A DNA stretch of 64,000 bases from Romboutsia_C sp015668195. Lineage in GTDB: Bacteria; Bacillota; Clostridia; Peptostreptococcales; Peptostreptococcaceae. This document shows, in pieces, positions 34,764-43,161 of the stretch (positions within the stretch are counted from its first letter, which is position 1; each line of letters opens with the position of its first letter). The stretch spans positions 930,001-994,000 of the forward strand of contig NZ_JADPFC010000001.1 of the NCBI RefSeq assembly GCF_015668195.1, read 5' to 3'. The notes below the pieces were generated by a model that worked only from the letters and a program-made list of their open reading frames with translations, had not been told where the DNA came from and searched no databases. Made by a program: the position numbers and the translations under genes.

Positions 34764-35612
34764 TTAATGTAGTGAAAGTATAGTATATAATGTATCTTTT
34801 AAATATCTTCTATTAACTATCTTATCTATAAATCCATGTTCTAGTAAAAATTCAGATGTTTGGAAGTTGTTAGGAAGCTTTTGATTTATAGTTTGCTCTA
34901 TAACCCTTTTACCTGCAAAACCAATTAATGTATTTGGTTCAGATAAAATTATATCTCCAAGCATAGCAAAACTAGCACTAACACCACCAGTTGTAGGGTG
35001 TGTTAATAAGCTTATATATAATAATCCTTTCTCTTCAAGTTTAGAAATGGCCTGAGAAGTTTTAGCCATTTGCATTAAGGACACCATTCCTTCTTGCATT
35101 CTAGCCCCTCCTGAGGCTGTACAAATAATTATATGAAGATTATTATTAGCTGCATATTCTATAGAGCATGTTATTTTATCCCCAACAATACTTCCCATAC
35201 TTCCCATCATAAAATCGGGATTCATTACACACAAAACTATTTTTATTCCATTTACATTACAAGTACCGCAAATAACTGCTTCATCTTCTTTTGTTTTTTC
35301 CTTGTAATTGTTAAGTTTATCTAAATAGTTGGGAAACTCTAATGGATCTTGAACATCAACTTTAAACATAAACTCTTTAAAAGTATCACTATCAGAAATT
35401 AAATTTATTCTATCTCTAGCCTTAATACTATAATGTGTTTCACATTTTGGGCATATATTTAGATTTTCTTCTATATCTTTTTTAAAAACATGATTATTGC
35501 AACCTTTACAATATATCCAAAATTTATCATCTACACTGTTTTTTTTAAATTTATTATCTAGAGAAACTGTGACATATTTAGTTTCTTTAGATGGTAAAAA
35601 CTTTTTAATCAT
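34764..35612 (-). CDS. accD: Acetyl-CoA carboxylase carboxyltransferase subunit beta
   Basis: This 282-residue subunit begins with a four-Cys zinc finger (CKGC ... CPKC, about residues 34-56) followed by the crotonase-like transferase domain: CTASGGARMQEG, SLLTHPTTGGVSASFA and GFAGKRVIEQT. It pairs with AccA to move carboxyl from biotin to acetyl-CoA. It starts 13 bases after the accC stop, so translation is probably linked. Confidence 0.95.
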   Translation of the reverse strand: MIKKFLPSKETKYVTVSLDNKFKKNSVDDKFWIYCKGCNNHVFKKDIEENLNICPKCETHYSIKARDRINLISDSDTFKEFMFKVDVQDPLEFPNYLDKLNNYKEKTKEDEAVICGTCNVNGIKIVLCVMNPDFMMGSMGSIVGDKITCSIEYAANNNLHIIICTASGGARMQEGMVSLMQMAKTSQAISKLEEKGLLYISLLTHPTTGGVSASFAMLGDIILSEPNTLIGFAGKRVIEQTINQKLPNNFQTSEFLLEHGFIDKIVNRRYLKDTLYTILSLH

Positions 35613-35625
35613 AACTATTTCTCCC

Positions 35626-36993
35626 TTATATGGTTGTTGCTATCTGTGTATTTCCTAAAAATTCATTTTCGATAAATTTAGTATAATGCCTATCTTCTAA
35701 GAACGCTTCACTATTTATAAGTGATTTTTGAAAATCTATATTAGTTTTTACGCCGTCTATAATTATTTCATCTAAAGCTCTATTTATTTTTTTTATACAC
35801 TCTTCTCTACTTTCGGCCCAACAAACAAGCTTACCTATCATAGAATCATAAAGAGGAGGTATAGTATATCCAGAGTAAACAAAAGTATCAAACCTTGTTC
35901 CAAATCCACCAGGTATATTTATTGATGCTATTTTACCAGGACATGGTTTAAACTCTTCTTCTGGTATTTCAGCATTTATTCTACATTCAATAGCATGACC
36001 TTTAAATACTATATCTTCTTGAGTAAAAGGTATAGGCTTGTTATCTGCAATTAATATTTGAAGTTTTATAAGATCTATTCCTGTAATCATTTCTGTAACA
36101 GGGTGTTCTACCTGTATTCTTGTGTTCATTTCTATGAAATAGAAGTTTTTGTCATTATCTACTATAAATTCTATTGTTCCTGCACCTATATACTTAATTC
36201 CTTTTACTATATTAATAGCACTTTCATATAAATTATTCTTCTCTTCTTCGTTTAAATAGTTAGAAAGTGATTCTTCTAGTACTTTTTGATTTCTTCTTTG
36301 CATAGAGCAATCTCTTCCACCTAAATGTATTGCATTTGAAAATCTATCGCCAAATACTTGAATTTCAATGTGTCTAGGATTTTCTATGAACTTTTCAATA
36401 TATAAATCACTACTCCCAAATGATGCCAAAGCTTCAGAACTAGCTATATCAAAACTTGAGAAAAGCTCATCTTGTGTATAGGCTATTCTCATACCTTTTC
36501 CACCACCACCATTAGAGGCTTTTATAATTACTGGATAACCTATCTTATTTGCTACTTCAAGAGCTTCTTCTTTGTTTCTTAGTACACCATCAGAACCAGG
36601 AACTACATTTGTACCTAAACTAATAACAGTTTCACGAGCTCTAGATTTATCGCCCATTAAAACCATTTGTTTTTTACTTGGTCCGATTAAAATAATATTA
36701 TTTTCTTCACATTTTCTAGCAAATTCAGGGTTTTCTGATAAGAATCCAAATCCAGGATGTATAGCATCACATTCAAGTTTAAGAGCTAAATATATTATAT
36801 TATCTATATTATTATAGCTTTTTGATATATTATTAGGGCCAATACATATAGATTCATCCGCTAGATATCTATGTAGACACTCACTATCCGCTTTAGAGTA
36901 TATAGCAACTGTTTTTATATTTAGTTCTTTGCAAGTTCTAATTATTCTAACAGCTATGTCTCCTCTATTAGCAATTAATATCTTTTTAATCAT
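35626..36993 (-). CDS. accC: Acetyl-CoA carboxylase biotin carboxylase subunit
   Basis: This 455-residue ATP-grasp enzyme carboxylates the biotin of AccB. The start KILIANRGDIAVRIIRTC, the ATP-binding KASNGGGGKGMRI, EVFGDRFSNAIHLGGRDCS and catalytic EMNTRIQVEHPVTE are intact. It lies 11 bases downstream of accB, with AGGAGG in the gap. Length and motifs are normal. Confidence 0.96.
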   Translation of the reverse strand: MIKKILIANRGDIAVRIIRTCKELNIKTVAIYSKADSECLHRYLADESICIGPNNISKSYNNIDNIIYLALKLECDAIHPGFGFLSENPEFARKCEENNIILIGPSKKQMVLMGDKSRARETVISLGTNVVPGSDGVLRNKEEALEVANKIGYPVIIKASNGGGGKGMRIAYTQDELFSSFDIASSEALASFGSSDLYIEKFIENPRHIEIQVFGDRFSNAIHLGGRDCSMQRRNQKVLEESLSNYLNEEEKNNLYESAINIVKGIKYIGAGTIEFIVDNDKNFYFIEMNTRIQVEHPVTEMITGIDLIKLQILIADNKPIPFTQEDIVFKGHAIECRINAEIPEEEFKPCPGKIASINIPGGFGTRFDTFVYSGYTIPPLYDSMIGKLVCWAESREECIKKINRALDEIIIDGVKTNIDFQKSLINSEAFLEDRHYTKFIENEFLGNTQIATTI

Positions 36994-37004
36994 AATATAC
37001 CTCC

Positions 37005-37475
37005 TTATAATGGCCTAATCTTAAATAAAGGTTGATTGTACTCTACTAATTCTTCACTTTTAGCTAATATTTCTACTATTTCACCTTCTATGTCAGTGTT
37101 TATTTCATTCATAAGCTTCATTGCTTCTAATATACATAGCTTATCTCCTTCTTTAACTATATCACCAATATTTACAAAACTTTTCTCATCAGGACTTGGT
37201 GATGAATAAAATGTTCCCATTAAAGGAGCTTTTACTATATACAAATTATCTTCATCTTTAGAAATATCATTTTCACTAATATTTTCATGATTTTCATTTT
37301 CTAATTCTATTTCTTCACTATTTATTAAAGTATTTTTTTCATTTTTAATATTGTTTTTTATAAAACTATTTTTTCTCGATACTTCTAGTCTTAGTTCAGA
37401 GTTTTCTAATTTTACATATTCTAAACTTGTATTATCTATAGTCTTTAAAAGTTCTTTTATTTCATTTATTTTCAT
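37005..37475 (-). CDS. accB: Biotin carboxyl carrier protein of acetyl-CoA carboxylase
   Basis: This 156-residue carrier has an N-terminal helical part, an acidic Glu/Asn-rich linker (about 45-78) and a biotinyl domain with the modified Lys in LEAMKLMNE and the thumb-containing APLMGTFY region. It is the first gene of the acc operon. A strong site (AAGGGGGT) precedes ATG, and the promoter with a FapR-like palindrome lies just upstream. Confidence 0.95.
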   Translation of the reverse strand: MKINEIKELLKTIDNTSLEYVKLENSELRLEVSRKNSFIKNNIKNEKNTLINSEEIELENENHENISENDISKDEDNLYIVKAPLMGTFYSSPSPDEKSFVNIGDIVKEGDKLCILEAMKLMNEINTDIEGEIVEILAKSEELVEYNQPLFKIRPL

Positions 37476-37494
37476 GTGACTTTACCCCCTTATA

Positions 37495-37511
37495 TTATTA
37501 CCAGGTACTAA
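37495..37511 (-). promoter_or_regulatory. FapR-like operator of the acc operon
   Basis: The 17-base sequence TTAGTACCTGGTAATAA (minus strand) is a near-perfect palindrome closely matching the FapR consensus (TTAGTACC-N-GGTACTAA type). It lies immediately downstream of the -10 box, where a repressor would block initiation. FapR releases DNA when it binds malonyl-CoA, the product of this very operon. Confidence 0.75.
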
Positions 37512-37512
37512 T

Positions 37513-37540
37513 ATTATATCATAAAAAAGAACTTTGTAAA
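37513..37540 (-). promoter_or_regulatory. acc operon promoter
   Basis: Minus strand: TTTACA (-35, 37535-37540), 16 bases, TATAAT (-10, 37513-37518). The FapR-like palindrome begins one base after the -10. Confidence 0.75.
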
Positions 37541-37572
37541 CAAATTATGAAGTTATATCATTTTATATAAAC

Positions 37573-37612
37573 AATAAAAGATACTAATTTATTAAATTAG
37601 TATCTTTTATTC
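37573..37612 (-). terminator. Terminator overlapping the end of the membrane-protein gene
   Basis: An 18-bp perfect stem (AATAAAAGATACTAATTT and complement) overlaps the stop codon at 37607, separating that gene from the acc promoter. Confidence 0.85.
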
Positions 37613-38194
37613 TTGATCTAAGTTTTCACTAATATCTATTATTTCTTCTTTAGATAAACCTGTAATATCAATAATAAACTCTATATCAGCATTTTTTAAC
37701 AAAAGTTCTAATGCTATTTCCTTTTTTGTGTTAATTAAGCTTAAATTCATCTCATTACTATTTAACAAAGAATTATTTATAGCATACTCATCAACTTCAT
37801 CATCACTGTCAATCTCTTTGTATTTTTTTAATACATTATCCATAAATACATTAAATAATATAAATAAAGCAGGTATTAAAAAATATATCCTAGCCCCCAT
37901 AAAACCTATAAGGATATTTAATGAAATAAAGACCAGATTTAATTTATTTAAATTATCATTTAAAGTCTCTTTACCAGTGCTATAAGCTTTTATTATAGAT
38001 AATATAAAAGTTATTATACATAAAGGTAGTAAGAGGTAACTAGATACTATTTCAAAAAAATTCATAGTATCGAAAAGTACAGAAATATTACTATATGTAG
38101 ATATAAATCCTTTTAAATATGCATATACACATGCCATTATTCCAAATATGGCTCCAAGGGCTTGAGTATACCAATTTATAAATCGTAAATTCAT
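37607..38194 (-). CDS. Hypothetical membrane protein, four helices and short cytoplasmic tail
   Basis: This 195-residue protein has about four hydrophobic segments (13-32, 45-70, 85-103, 104-120) and a soluble tail ending ADIEFIIDITGLSKEEIIDI. That last motif resembles the C-terminal tail of PD-(D/E)XK/Rpn-type proteins but is short and may be coincidental. GGGGGGAT precedes ATG. Its terminator keeps it apart from acc. Function unknown. Confidence 0.65.
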   Translation of the reverse strand: MNLRFINWYTQALGAIFGIMACVYAYLKGFISTYSNISVLFDTMNFFEIVSSYLLLPLCIITFILSIIKAYSTGKETLNDNLNKLNLVFISLNILIGFMGARIYFLIPALFILFNVFMDNVLKKYKEIDSDDEVDEYAINNSLLNSNEMNLSLINTKKEIALELLLKNADIEFIIDITGLSKEEIIDISENLDQE

Positions 38195-38266
38195 AATATC
38201 CCCCCCTAGATATCTATATATAATAAATATGCTGTTTATTATTTGAATATTTCTATATTATATAAA

Positions 38267-38470
38267 TTACTTAATTAAATTATAAGCTGTAGTTAATATT
38301 TCTATATTATATAGATTATCTTGAAGCTGTATTAAATCATTAGTTAATTTTTTAGCTTCATTAACATCTCCTATATCTATACATTTGTAAATTTTCTTTA
38401 GTATAATAAGTTCATTTTCATTTAAGATATTTTTGTTATTATTATTAAGTTTATGATTATATATACACAT
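38267..38470 (-). CDS. Small helical hypothetical protein, 67 residues
   Basis: AAAGGAG lies 7 bases before ATG. The product is Asn-rich at the start, then helical with alternating Leu/Ile and charges (ELIILKKIYKCIDIGDVNEA), suggesting a small dimerising helical protein. It has no recognised family. Its position just upstream of the membrane-protein gene on the same strand, with 72 bases between, allows co-transcription. Confidence 0.5.
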   Translation of the reverse strand: MCIYNHKLNNNNKNILNENELIILKKIYKCIDIGDVNEAKKLTNDLIQLQDNLYNIEILTTAYNLIK

Positions 38471-38665
38471 TTTAAACTCCTTTAATTAATTTAGTTATAT
38501 TAATTATTATTTAATATGTTTATTTTTATACAAAATAGTATTATAATTAAATTTATGTATATTAAAAATTAGTACATAACTATTAATGCCATAAGCTAAT
38601 GATTAAATATACTTTATATGGAAATAATATAAAATAAATCCACTGAGTTAAGGGGAGTTTTGAAT

Positions 38666-38926
38666 ATGTTAGACACTATAGAATTTATATTAAAGATTTT
38701 ATTTTTAATTTTATCTATTGTTTGGATTGGAAAAATCATGGTTTTAAGAAGTGATAAGCAAATTGTTATAAATCCACTACTTATAGGAATATCTGCAATA
38801 CTTTCAGTGCTACCTCATCATTCAAATACTGAGTTACAATCAACAAGAATTATTCTATACATATTATATTTGTTAGTTGTATGCTTTGGATTATATACTA
38901 TGAGAAGAAAAAATGGAATATTTTAA
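38666..38926 (+). CDS. Small membrane protein, 86 residues
   Basis: The site AAGGGGAG fits ATG 38666 better than TTG 38660. The product has three hydrophobic helices (about 4-23, 33-50, 60-77) and ends in a basic MRRKNG tail, consistent with a cytoplasmic C-terminus. No family recognised. A shared terminator separates it from trmB. Confidence 0.6.
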   Translation: MLDTIEFILKILFLILSIVWIGKIMVLRSDKQIVINPLLIGISAILSVLPHHSNTELQSTRIILYILYLLVVCFGLYTMRRKNGIF

Positions 38927-38958
38927 AAAATAAGAGGCGATATCACCTCTTATTTTTT
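38925..38958. terminator. Bidirectional terminator between the small membrane protein and trmB
   Basis: A 13-bp stem (AAAAAATAAGAGG/CCTCTTATTTTTT) overlaps the stop codons of both convergent genes. Confidence 0.9.
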
Positions 38959-39588
38959 TCTAGCTTCGCATCTAAATATTTTCATTCCATAAGACATAAA
39001 TTTATCTTCATATTCTGTTGTTACATTTTCAAATTCACTATTTGCTAAGTCTAGAGATATATTTTTCAATTTCCAGTTGTTATCAGTTATTTCATTTAAA
39101 CTAAATTCAAATAAGTTTTCATTATCAGTTTTAAAATGTATTTCACCATCATCTTTTAAAATTTCACTATACATATTTAAAAAGTTTTTATGTGTAAGTC
39201 TTCTTTTTGCCCATCTTTTCTTTGGCCAAGGATCACAGAAGTTTATATAAACTCTAGATAGTTCTTCCTTTTCGAAATAGTCTAATATGTTAGATACATT
39301 TGCCCATGCAAATAAAATATTACCAGAATTATTTTCTACAGCCTTTTCTACAGCCTTTAATAGAACTTCTTCCTTTATTTCAAAGGCTATATAGTTTATA
39401 TTTGGATTTTCTTTAGCTAAAGTAGTTAAGAATTTTCCTCTACCAGTACCAAATTCTACATGTATAGGATTATCATTTCCAAATTTTTCATTCCAGCTTC
39501 CTTTGTACTGTTCTATATTGTCTCTTAGTACATAATTTTCATGACTTAATAATTTTATATCTGCACCTTTTACTTTTCTTCTTCTCAT
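38950..39588 (-). CDS. trmB: tRNA (guanine-N7-)-methyltransferase
   Basis: This 212-residue SAM-dependent enzyme makes m7G46 in tRNA. Family blocks: EFGTGRGKFLTTLA (SAM loop), the substrate-binding FCDPWPKKRWAKRRL and HFKTDNENLFEFS. AGGAGCAA precedes ATG. Length is standard and all catalytic residues appear present. Confidence 0.95.
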   Translation of the reverse strand: MRRRKVKGADIKLLSHENYVLRDNIEQYKGSWNEKFGNDNPIHVEFGTGRGKFLTTLAKENPNINYIAFEIKEEVLLKAVEKAVENNSGNILFAWANVSNILDYFEKEELSRVYINFCDPWPKKRWAKRRLTHKNFLNMYSEILKDDGEIHFKTDNENLFEFSLNEITDNNWKLKNISLDLANSEFENVTTEYEDKFMSYGMKIFRCEARKK

Positions 39589-39649
39589 AAGTTGCTCCTT
39601 GCTTTATACTTTATTATCTATTAATAATACATTAATTTTAGTGAAAAAT

Positions 39650-39683
39650 AAAGAGTATTAGCATTTGCTAATACTCTTTTTAA
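39650..39683 (-). terminator. Terminator after the HesB-like selenoprotein gene
   Basis: A 14-bp stem (AAAGAGTATTAGCA and complement) lies just after the stop at 39687 and is followed on the minus strand by ATTTTT. Confidence 0.85.
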
Positions 39684-39686
39684 AGA

Positions 39687-40007
39687 TTAATGTCCGCAAC
39701 CAGAACATCCTCCGCCGCATCCATTATCATCTTTCATATTTTCAGGTATAACTTTAAAACCGTATCCTGTATCTTCTATAACTATATCTCCATACTTAGT
39801 ATAGTCTTCTTTACTCATTATAAAGTGTAATCCCTCTACATCGTATTGTAAATCGTCAGCCTTTTGCTCATCCAGAGCAATTCCAAATGATGGACCGCCT
39901 CAGCCTATACCTGCGAAGTATACTCTTATATTATGAGGTCTATCTTGATTATCTTTTAGTATGTCTTTTAGCGTATCTACCGCTGTTTGTGGTAAAGTAA
40001 CCTTCAT
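39687..40007 (-). CDS. HesB/IscA-like selenoprotein (in-frame TGA = selenocysteine)
   Basis: From ATG 40007 the minus strand encodes 106 residues with a single in-frame TGA at codon 36 (39900-39902), in the context AGIG-U-GGPSFGIALDE. Cys homologues of the HesB-like family have a Cys at that spot, and HesB-like proteins are an established bacterial selenoprotein family. A hairpin suited to SECIS function begins 19 bases after the TGA. The rest of the frame is intact and ends in a Cys-rich tail (GCGGGCSGCGH) likely to bind metal. The site AAAGGAAATG precedes ATG, and a terminator follows. The family is linked to iron-sulfur biology; the exact role is unknown. Confidence 0.88.
39864..39902 (-). 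promoter_or_regulatory. Selenocysteine TGA with SECIS-like hairpin
   Basis: After TGA (39900-39902) come 19 bases, then a 6-bp stem TTGCTC/GAGCAA with apical loop TGGAT (39864-39880). The loop starts 25 bases after the TGA and has G among its first two bases, within the described range for bacterial SECIS elements. Confidence 0.75.
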
Positions 40008-40272
40008 GTAATCATTTCCTTTCAATTATTAAATTTATATATATTATATACTTTTATTATATATATAATCAATTAAATTTTACAAAATATACTAAAAATT
40101 AATAAAAACATATCATTTAATTTATATAAATCTATTTATATTATACCCTTTGGTATCAATAATAAACGAATTTTATTTTACTATATAATTATTTTACTTT
40201 ATATACCATATATTTACTGTTATAATACATAAATGTGATAAAAATTGACACTTTAATATAATGGGGGTAAAA

Positions 40273-41133
40273 ATGAAAAAGGAAAATTCTAAATTACTTG
40301 TAGAGGCTTTTGGATTAGTATTAGGATGTATATCTATGAGTATAGGTATTAATATGTTCTTAAAGCCGCACACAATAGCACCAGGAGGGCTTAGTGGTCT
40401 TTCGGTAGTATTAAGTAAAGTTACAGGTATGTCAGTCTCTTTTATAATGTTGGCTATAGGTGTTCCTCTAGTTATATTTTCATTTAAAATACTTGGAGGA
40501 AAAAATTCTATAAAAACCCTAATAGGTACAGTCATGTTTTCTATTATAGTAAATTTAATGGCTCCAATTTCTGACCTAGTTGTGACAAATGATTTATTAT
40601 TATCAGCTATATCAGGTGCTATATTACTAGGTGTAGGTATAGGAATAATGTTTAGAGCAGATGCATCTACTGGTGGTACTGATTTAATTGCACTTATACT
40701 GAGTAAAAAATTTAAAGGTATTAAGCCTACACAATTTATGATATGTTTAGATGCTTTTGTAGTTATATCTTCAGGAATTGCTAGCAAAAATATTGAAATT
40801 GCTCTTTATTCTGCTATAGCACTTTATACAATGGTTAAAATAGCAGATGCAATAATGGAAGGATTTGATTACTCTAAAGCTTTCTTTATAATATCTAAGG
40901 AAGCGGAGAGCTTAAAAGAAGTTGTAACTAGTGATTTATCTAGAGGTGTTACTATATTAGATGGTAGGGGTGGATATACTGACGATAAAAAAGAAGTACT
41001 TTTAGTAGTCGTCCCTAGAAATCAAGAGATTCATTTAAAAAGACTAGTTAAATTAAAAGATCCTAATGCATTTATAATAGTTAGTAATGTTCATGAGGTG
41101 TTAGGGGAAGGATTTAAAGTCTTAGAAAGTTAA
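40273..41133 (+). CDS. YitT-family membrane protein (DUF161/DUF2179)
   Basis: This 286-residue protein has five to six hydrophobic helices in the first 200 residues with the family motif GGLSGLSVVLSK and RADASTGGTDLIA, then a cytoplasmic DUF2179 domain (about 210-286, SRGVTILDGRGGY). YitT-family proteins are common in Firmicutes and their transport role is not settled. The ATG at 40261 is part of the ribosome site GGGGGTAA, so ATG 40273 is preferred. A shared terminator follows. Confidence 0.88.
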   Translation: MKKENSKLLVEAFGLVLGCISMSIGINMFLKPHTIAPGGLSGLSVVLSKVTGMSVSFIMLAIGVPLVIFSFKILGGKNSIKTLIGTVMFSIIVNLMAPISDLVVTNDLLLSAISGAILLGVGIGIMFRADASTGGTDLIALILSKKFKGIKPTQFMICLDAFVVISSGIASKNIEIALYSAIALYTMVKIADAIMEGFDYSKAFFIISKEAESLKEVVTSDLSRGVTILDGRGGYTDDKKEVLLVVVPRNQEIHLKRLVKLKDPNAFIIVSNVHEVLGEGFKVLES

Positions 41134-41160
41134 AGCGGTATGTAAATACCGCTTTTATTT
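41132..41160. terminator. Bidirectional terminator between the YitT and LRR genes
   Basis: A stem (AAAGCGGTAT/ATACCGCTTT) lies between convergent genes and is followed by T on both strands. Confidence 0.85.
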
Positions 41161-42252
41161 TTTATATACCCTAGAATCTATGATCATTTCTCCTTTTTGT
41201 GTTAAATTACATATAACTAAAGATGGTGTTGTGTATTCATAATCATCTAAAAATGGAAAAAGCAATGTATATCTTCCTTTTCTTAAATTCTTAAACTCAT
41301 ATAATCCATTTTCATTGGTTAATGAGTAAGCTTTATTTCCGTTACTATCTATAATAGTAACAATTTTTTCTTTCAATGGCATACTTTTAGCATCAGTACC
41401 TGTTTCTCTATTTTCTACAAATAAATTTCCAGATATTCTTGATAATGAACTTATTTTAACTATATTATCAGCTTCAAAAACATTTAAAACATTTTTTATC
41501 TTTAAATTTATTTGCTGAATTATTGTTCCGCTTAATATAGTAGATTTTGAAAATGGAACTTCATGGTAAAAATCAGCTTTTAATAAACAATTAGAAAGTA
41601 TGTTTTTTATCATTACTTTAGAAATTGAATATAATATAGAAGGTCTTTTATCTGTTTTAATCGAATTATAGTTACCTCTTACTTGGATATTGTCTAATAA
41701 TACTATAGTGTCATCACTAAAATGAATTGGACTATTAAAAATATAATCTTGACCTTTATAGACAGTTACAGGATTTAACATTATATACTGATCGCTAGCT
41801 ATAATTTTAATATTATCAGAGCTAATAGAATCTAAAAAAGTTAAGTCTTGAATTTGGTTATTTGAAATATTTAATATTTGTAACTCTGTAAGATTAACTA
41901 AATTGCTTATCTTGGATATATTATTACTATCTAATCCTATAGATTTTAAATTTACTAAATCACTTAAAAAACTAACATCTTCAATTTTATTTTCTGATAA
42001 CTCTAATGTATTTAAATTAATTAACTTGGAAAGTAAAGAAGCATCTCTTATTTCATTTCTACATAAATTAAGGGACTTTAAATTTATTGCATATTCTATC
42101 CCCTTTAAACTGGATATATTTTTATCTGATAAGTCTAATTTTTCTAATTGTTTTAATTGATTTTTTGTAACAGCAGATTTTTCTATACCTAATATACTAG
42201 ATATAACATACTTTAAATGTCCATCTATCCAATTATCATTCATATCTTTCAT
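41155..42252 (-). CDS. Leucine-rich-repeat protein with C-terminal beta-sandwich domain
   Basis: This 365-residue protein carries about five 22-residue internalin-type repeats (residues 35-145; for example LKSLNLCRNEIRDASLLSKL) and, after a middle region, a carboxypeptidase-regulatory/Cna-B-like domain (about 268-345) with the TNENGLYEFKNLRKGRYTLL motif. Both modules are typical of cell-surface adhesins, yet there is no signal peptide, anchor or sorting signal, so the protein appears cytoplasmic or exported by an unknown route. AAGGAG precedes the first ATG. Confidence 0.8.
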   Translation of the reverse strand: MKDMNDNWIDGHLKYVISSILGIEKSAVTKNQLKQLEKLDLSDKNISSLKGIEYAINLKSLNLCRNEIRDASLLSKLINLNTLELSENKIEDVSFLSDLVNLKSIGLDSNNISKISNLVNLTELQILNISNNQIQDLTFLDSISSDNIKIIASDQYIMLNPVTVYKGQDYIFNSPIHFSDDTIVLLDNIQVRGNYNSIKTDKRPSILYSISKVMIKNILSNCLLKADFYHEVPFSKSTILSGTIIQQINLKIKNVLNVFEADNIVKISSLSRISGNLFVENRETGTDAKSMPLKEKIVTIIDSNGNKAYSLTNENGLYEFKNLRKGRYTLLFPFLDDYEYTTPSLVICNLTQKGEMIIDSRVYKK

Positions 42253-42286
42253 AAAAAATTCATCTCCTTATTATAGATGTTAAATT

Positions 42287-42853
42287 TCATTTATATTTGC
42301 TCATTAAGTAATTTTTTCGTGATAGTTTATATAAATTACATTTTACTTTTTTATTAGATGAATGAAATGTTTTGTAATAGGATTTTATATATTTAAAATT
42401 TAAGTTTTCTAATGGCTTTATTGAATAATTATTATCTTCATAAGTTATAGCTATAATTTCCTCGAGTTTTAATTTTTTAAATCCATATTTTATAATTTCT
42501 CTAGCTAACTCAGTTGATAAATCATACCCCCAATAAGCTGGATTTATGCATATTCCAATTTCCCCCTTTTTATTATCTTTAGAGATATCATTAAAACCTA
42601 TATTACCTATAACTTTTTTGTTTGATTTTAATACTATTACATAATGAGCTAATTTATTATCATTATACTTTTTTAAGAAGAAATTTTTTATAAATTTTCT
42701 AGTTTCATAAATATTCTGATGTGCTTTGAATGGAAGATATTTTACGACTATTTCTTTGCTATAACACTCATGCAAATCTGGAGCATCTTTTAAAGTTACA
42801 GGTCTAAGTATACAACGTTTTGTTTCTAAAATATTCATTTTAGAGTTGTACAT
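42287..42853 (-). CDS. GNAT-family N-acetyltransferase (RimJ/RimL-like)
   Basis: This 188-residue protein begins LETKRCILRPVTLKDAPDL, the usual RimJ/L-type opening, and carries the acetyl-CoA loop region around EIGICINPAYWGYDLSTELA and GFKKLKLEEIIAITYEDN. Substrate (ribosomal protein, antibiotic or small amine) cannot be predicted. AAGGGGAG selects ATG 42853; the upstream ATG at 42895 has no site. It lies 34 bases upstream of the LRR gene on the same strand, so the two probably form an operon. Confidence 0.85.
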   Translation of the reverse strand: MYNSKMNILETKRCILRPVTLKDAPDLHECYSKEIVVKYLPFKAHQNIYETRKFIKNFFLKKYNDNKLAHYVIVLKSNKKVIGNIGFNDISKDNKKGEIGICINPAYWGYDLSTELAREIIKYGFKKLKLEEIIAITYEDNNYSIKPLENLNFKYIKSYYKTFHSSNKKVKCNLYKLSRKNYLMSKYK

Positions 42854-43161
42854 TTTTAACTCCCCTTTGATGAAATTTAATATAATTTTGATCATAATTA
42901 TATATTGATTTTTTAATAAACTATAAAAAAAATCAATATATAATTAAAAGACTTTTATATAACTTATGAGATTTATGTATTAACTGTTCTTTATAAACAT
43001 AAAATATATAGTTTTATGCCAAAAAAATAAAATGTAGTATTTTCAATATATTAAAGTTATATATATCACTTTATGTCAGTTATATGTCAGGACTTTAAAT
43101 GTTTTTATTTTTTCTTTTATGATATAATATATATAGATTTGTAATAACATGGAGGAATAGG
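42854..43161 (+). other. Divergent intergenic region with hairpin and short direct repeats
   Basis: Between the GNAT gene (minus) and integrase (plus), 308 bases contain a 20-bp inverted repeat (42895-42946) and two TATGTCAG copies 11 bases apart (43072-43090). No coding capacity seen. Confidence 0.6.
42895..42946. repeat. 20-bp inverted repeat upstream of the orphan integrase
   Basis: Perfect arms TAATTATATATTGATTTTTT (42895-42914) and its complement (42927-42946) enclose a 12-base loop. No T run follows in the outer flank on either strand, so it is not an obvious terminator. Confidence 0.6.

Noticed and set aside
39900..39902. The TGA in the HesB-like gene as a simple nonsense mutation
   Set aside because: Its position matches the known Sec/Cys site of the family, a SECIS-like hairpin follows at the right distance, and no other defect is seen in the gene.
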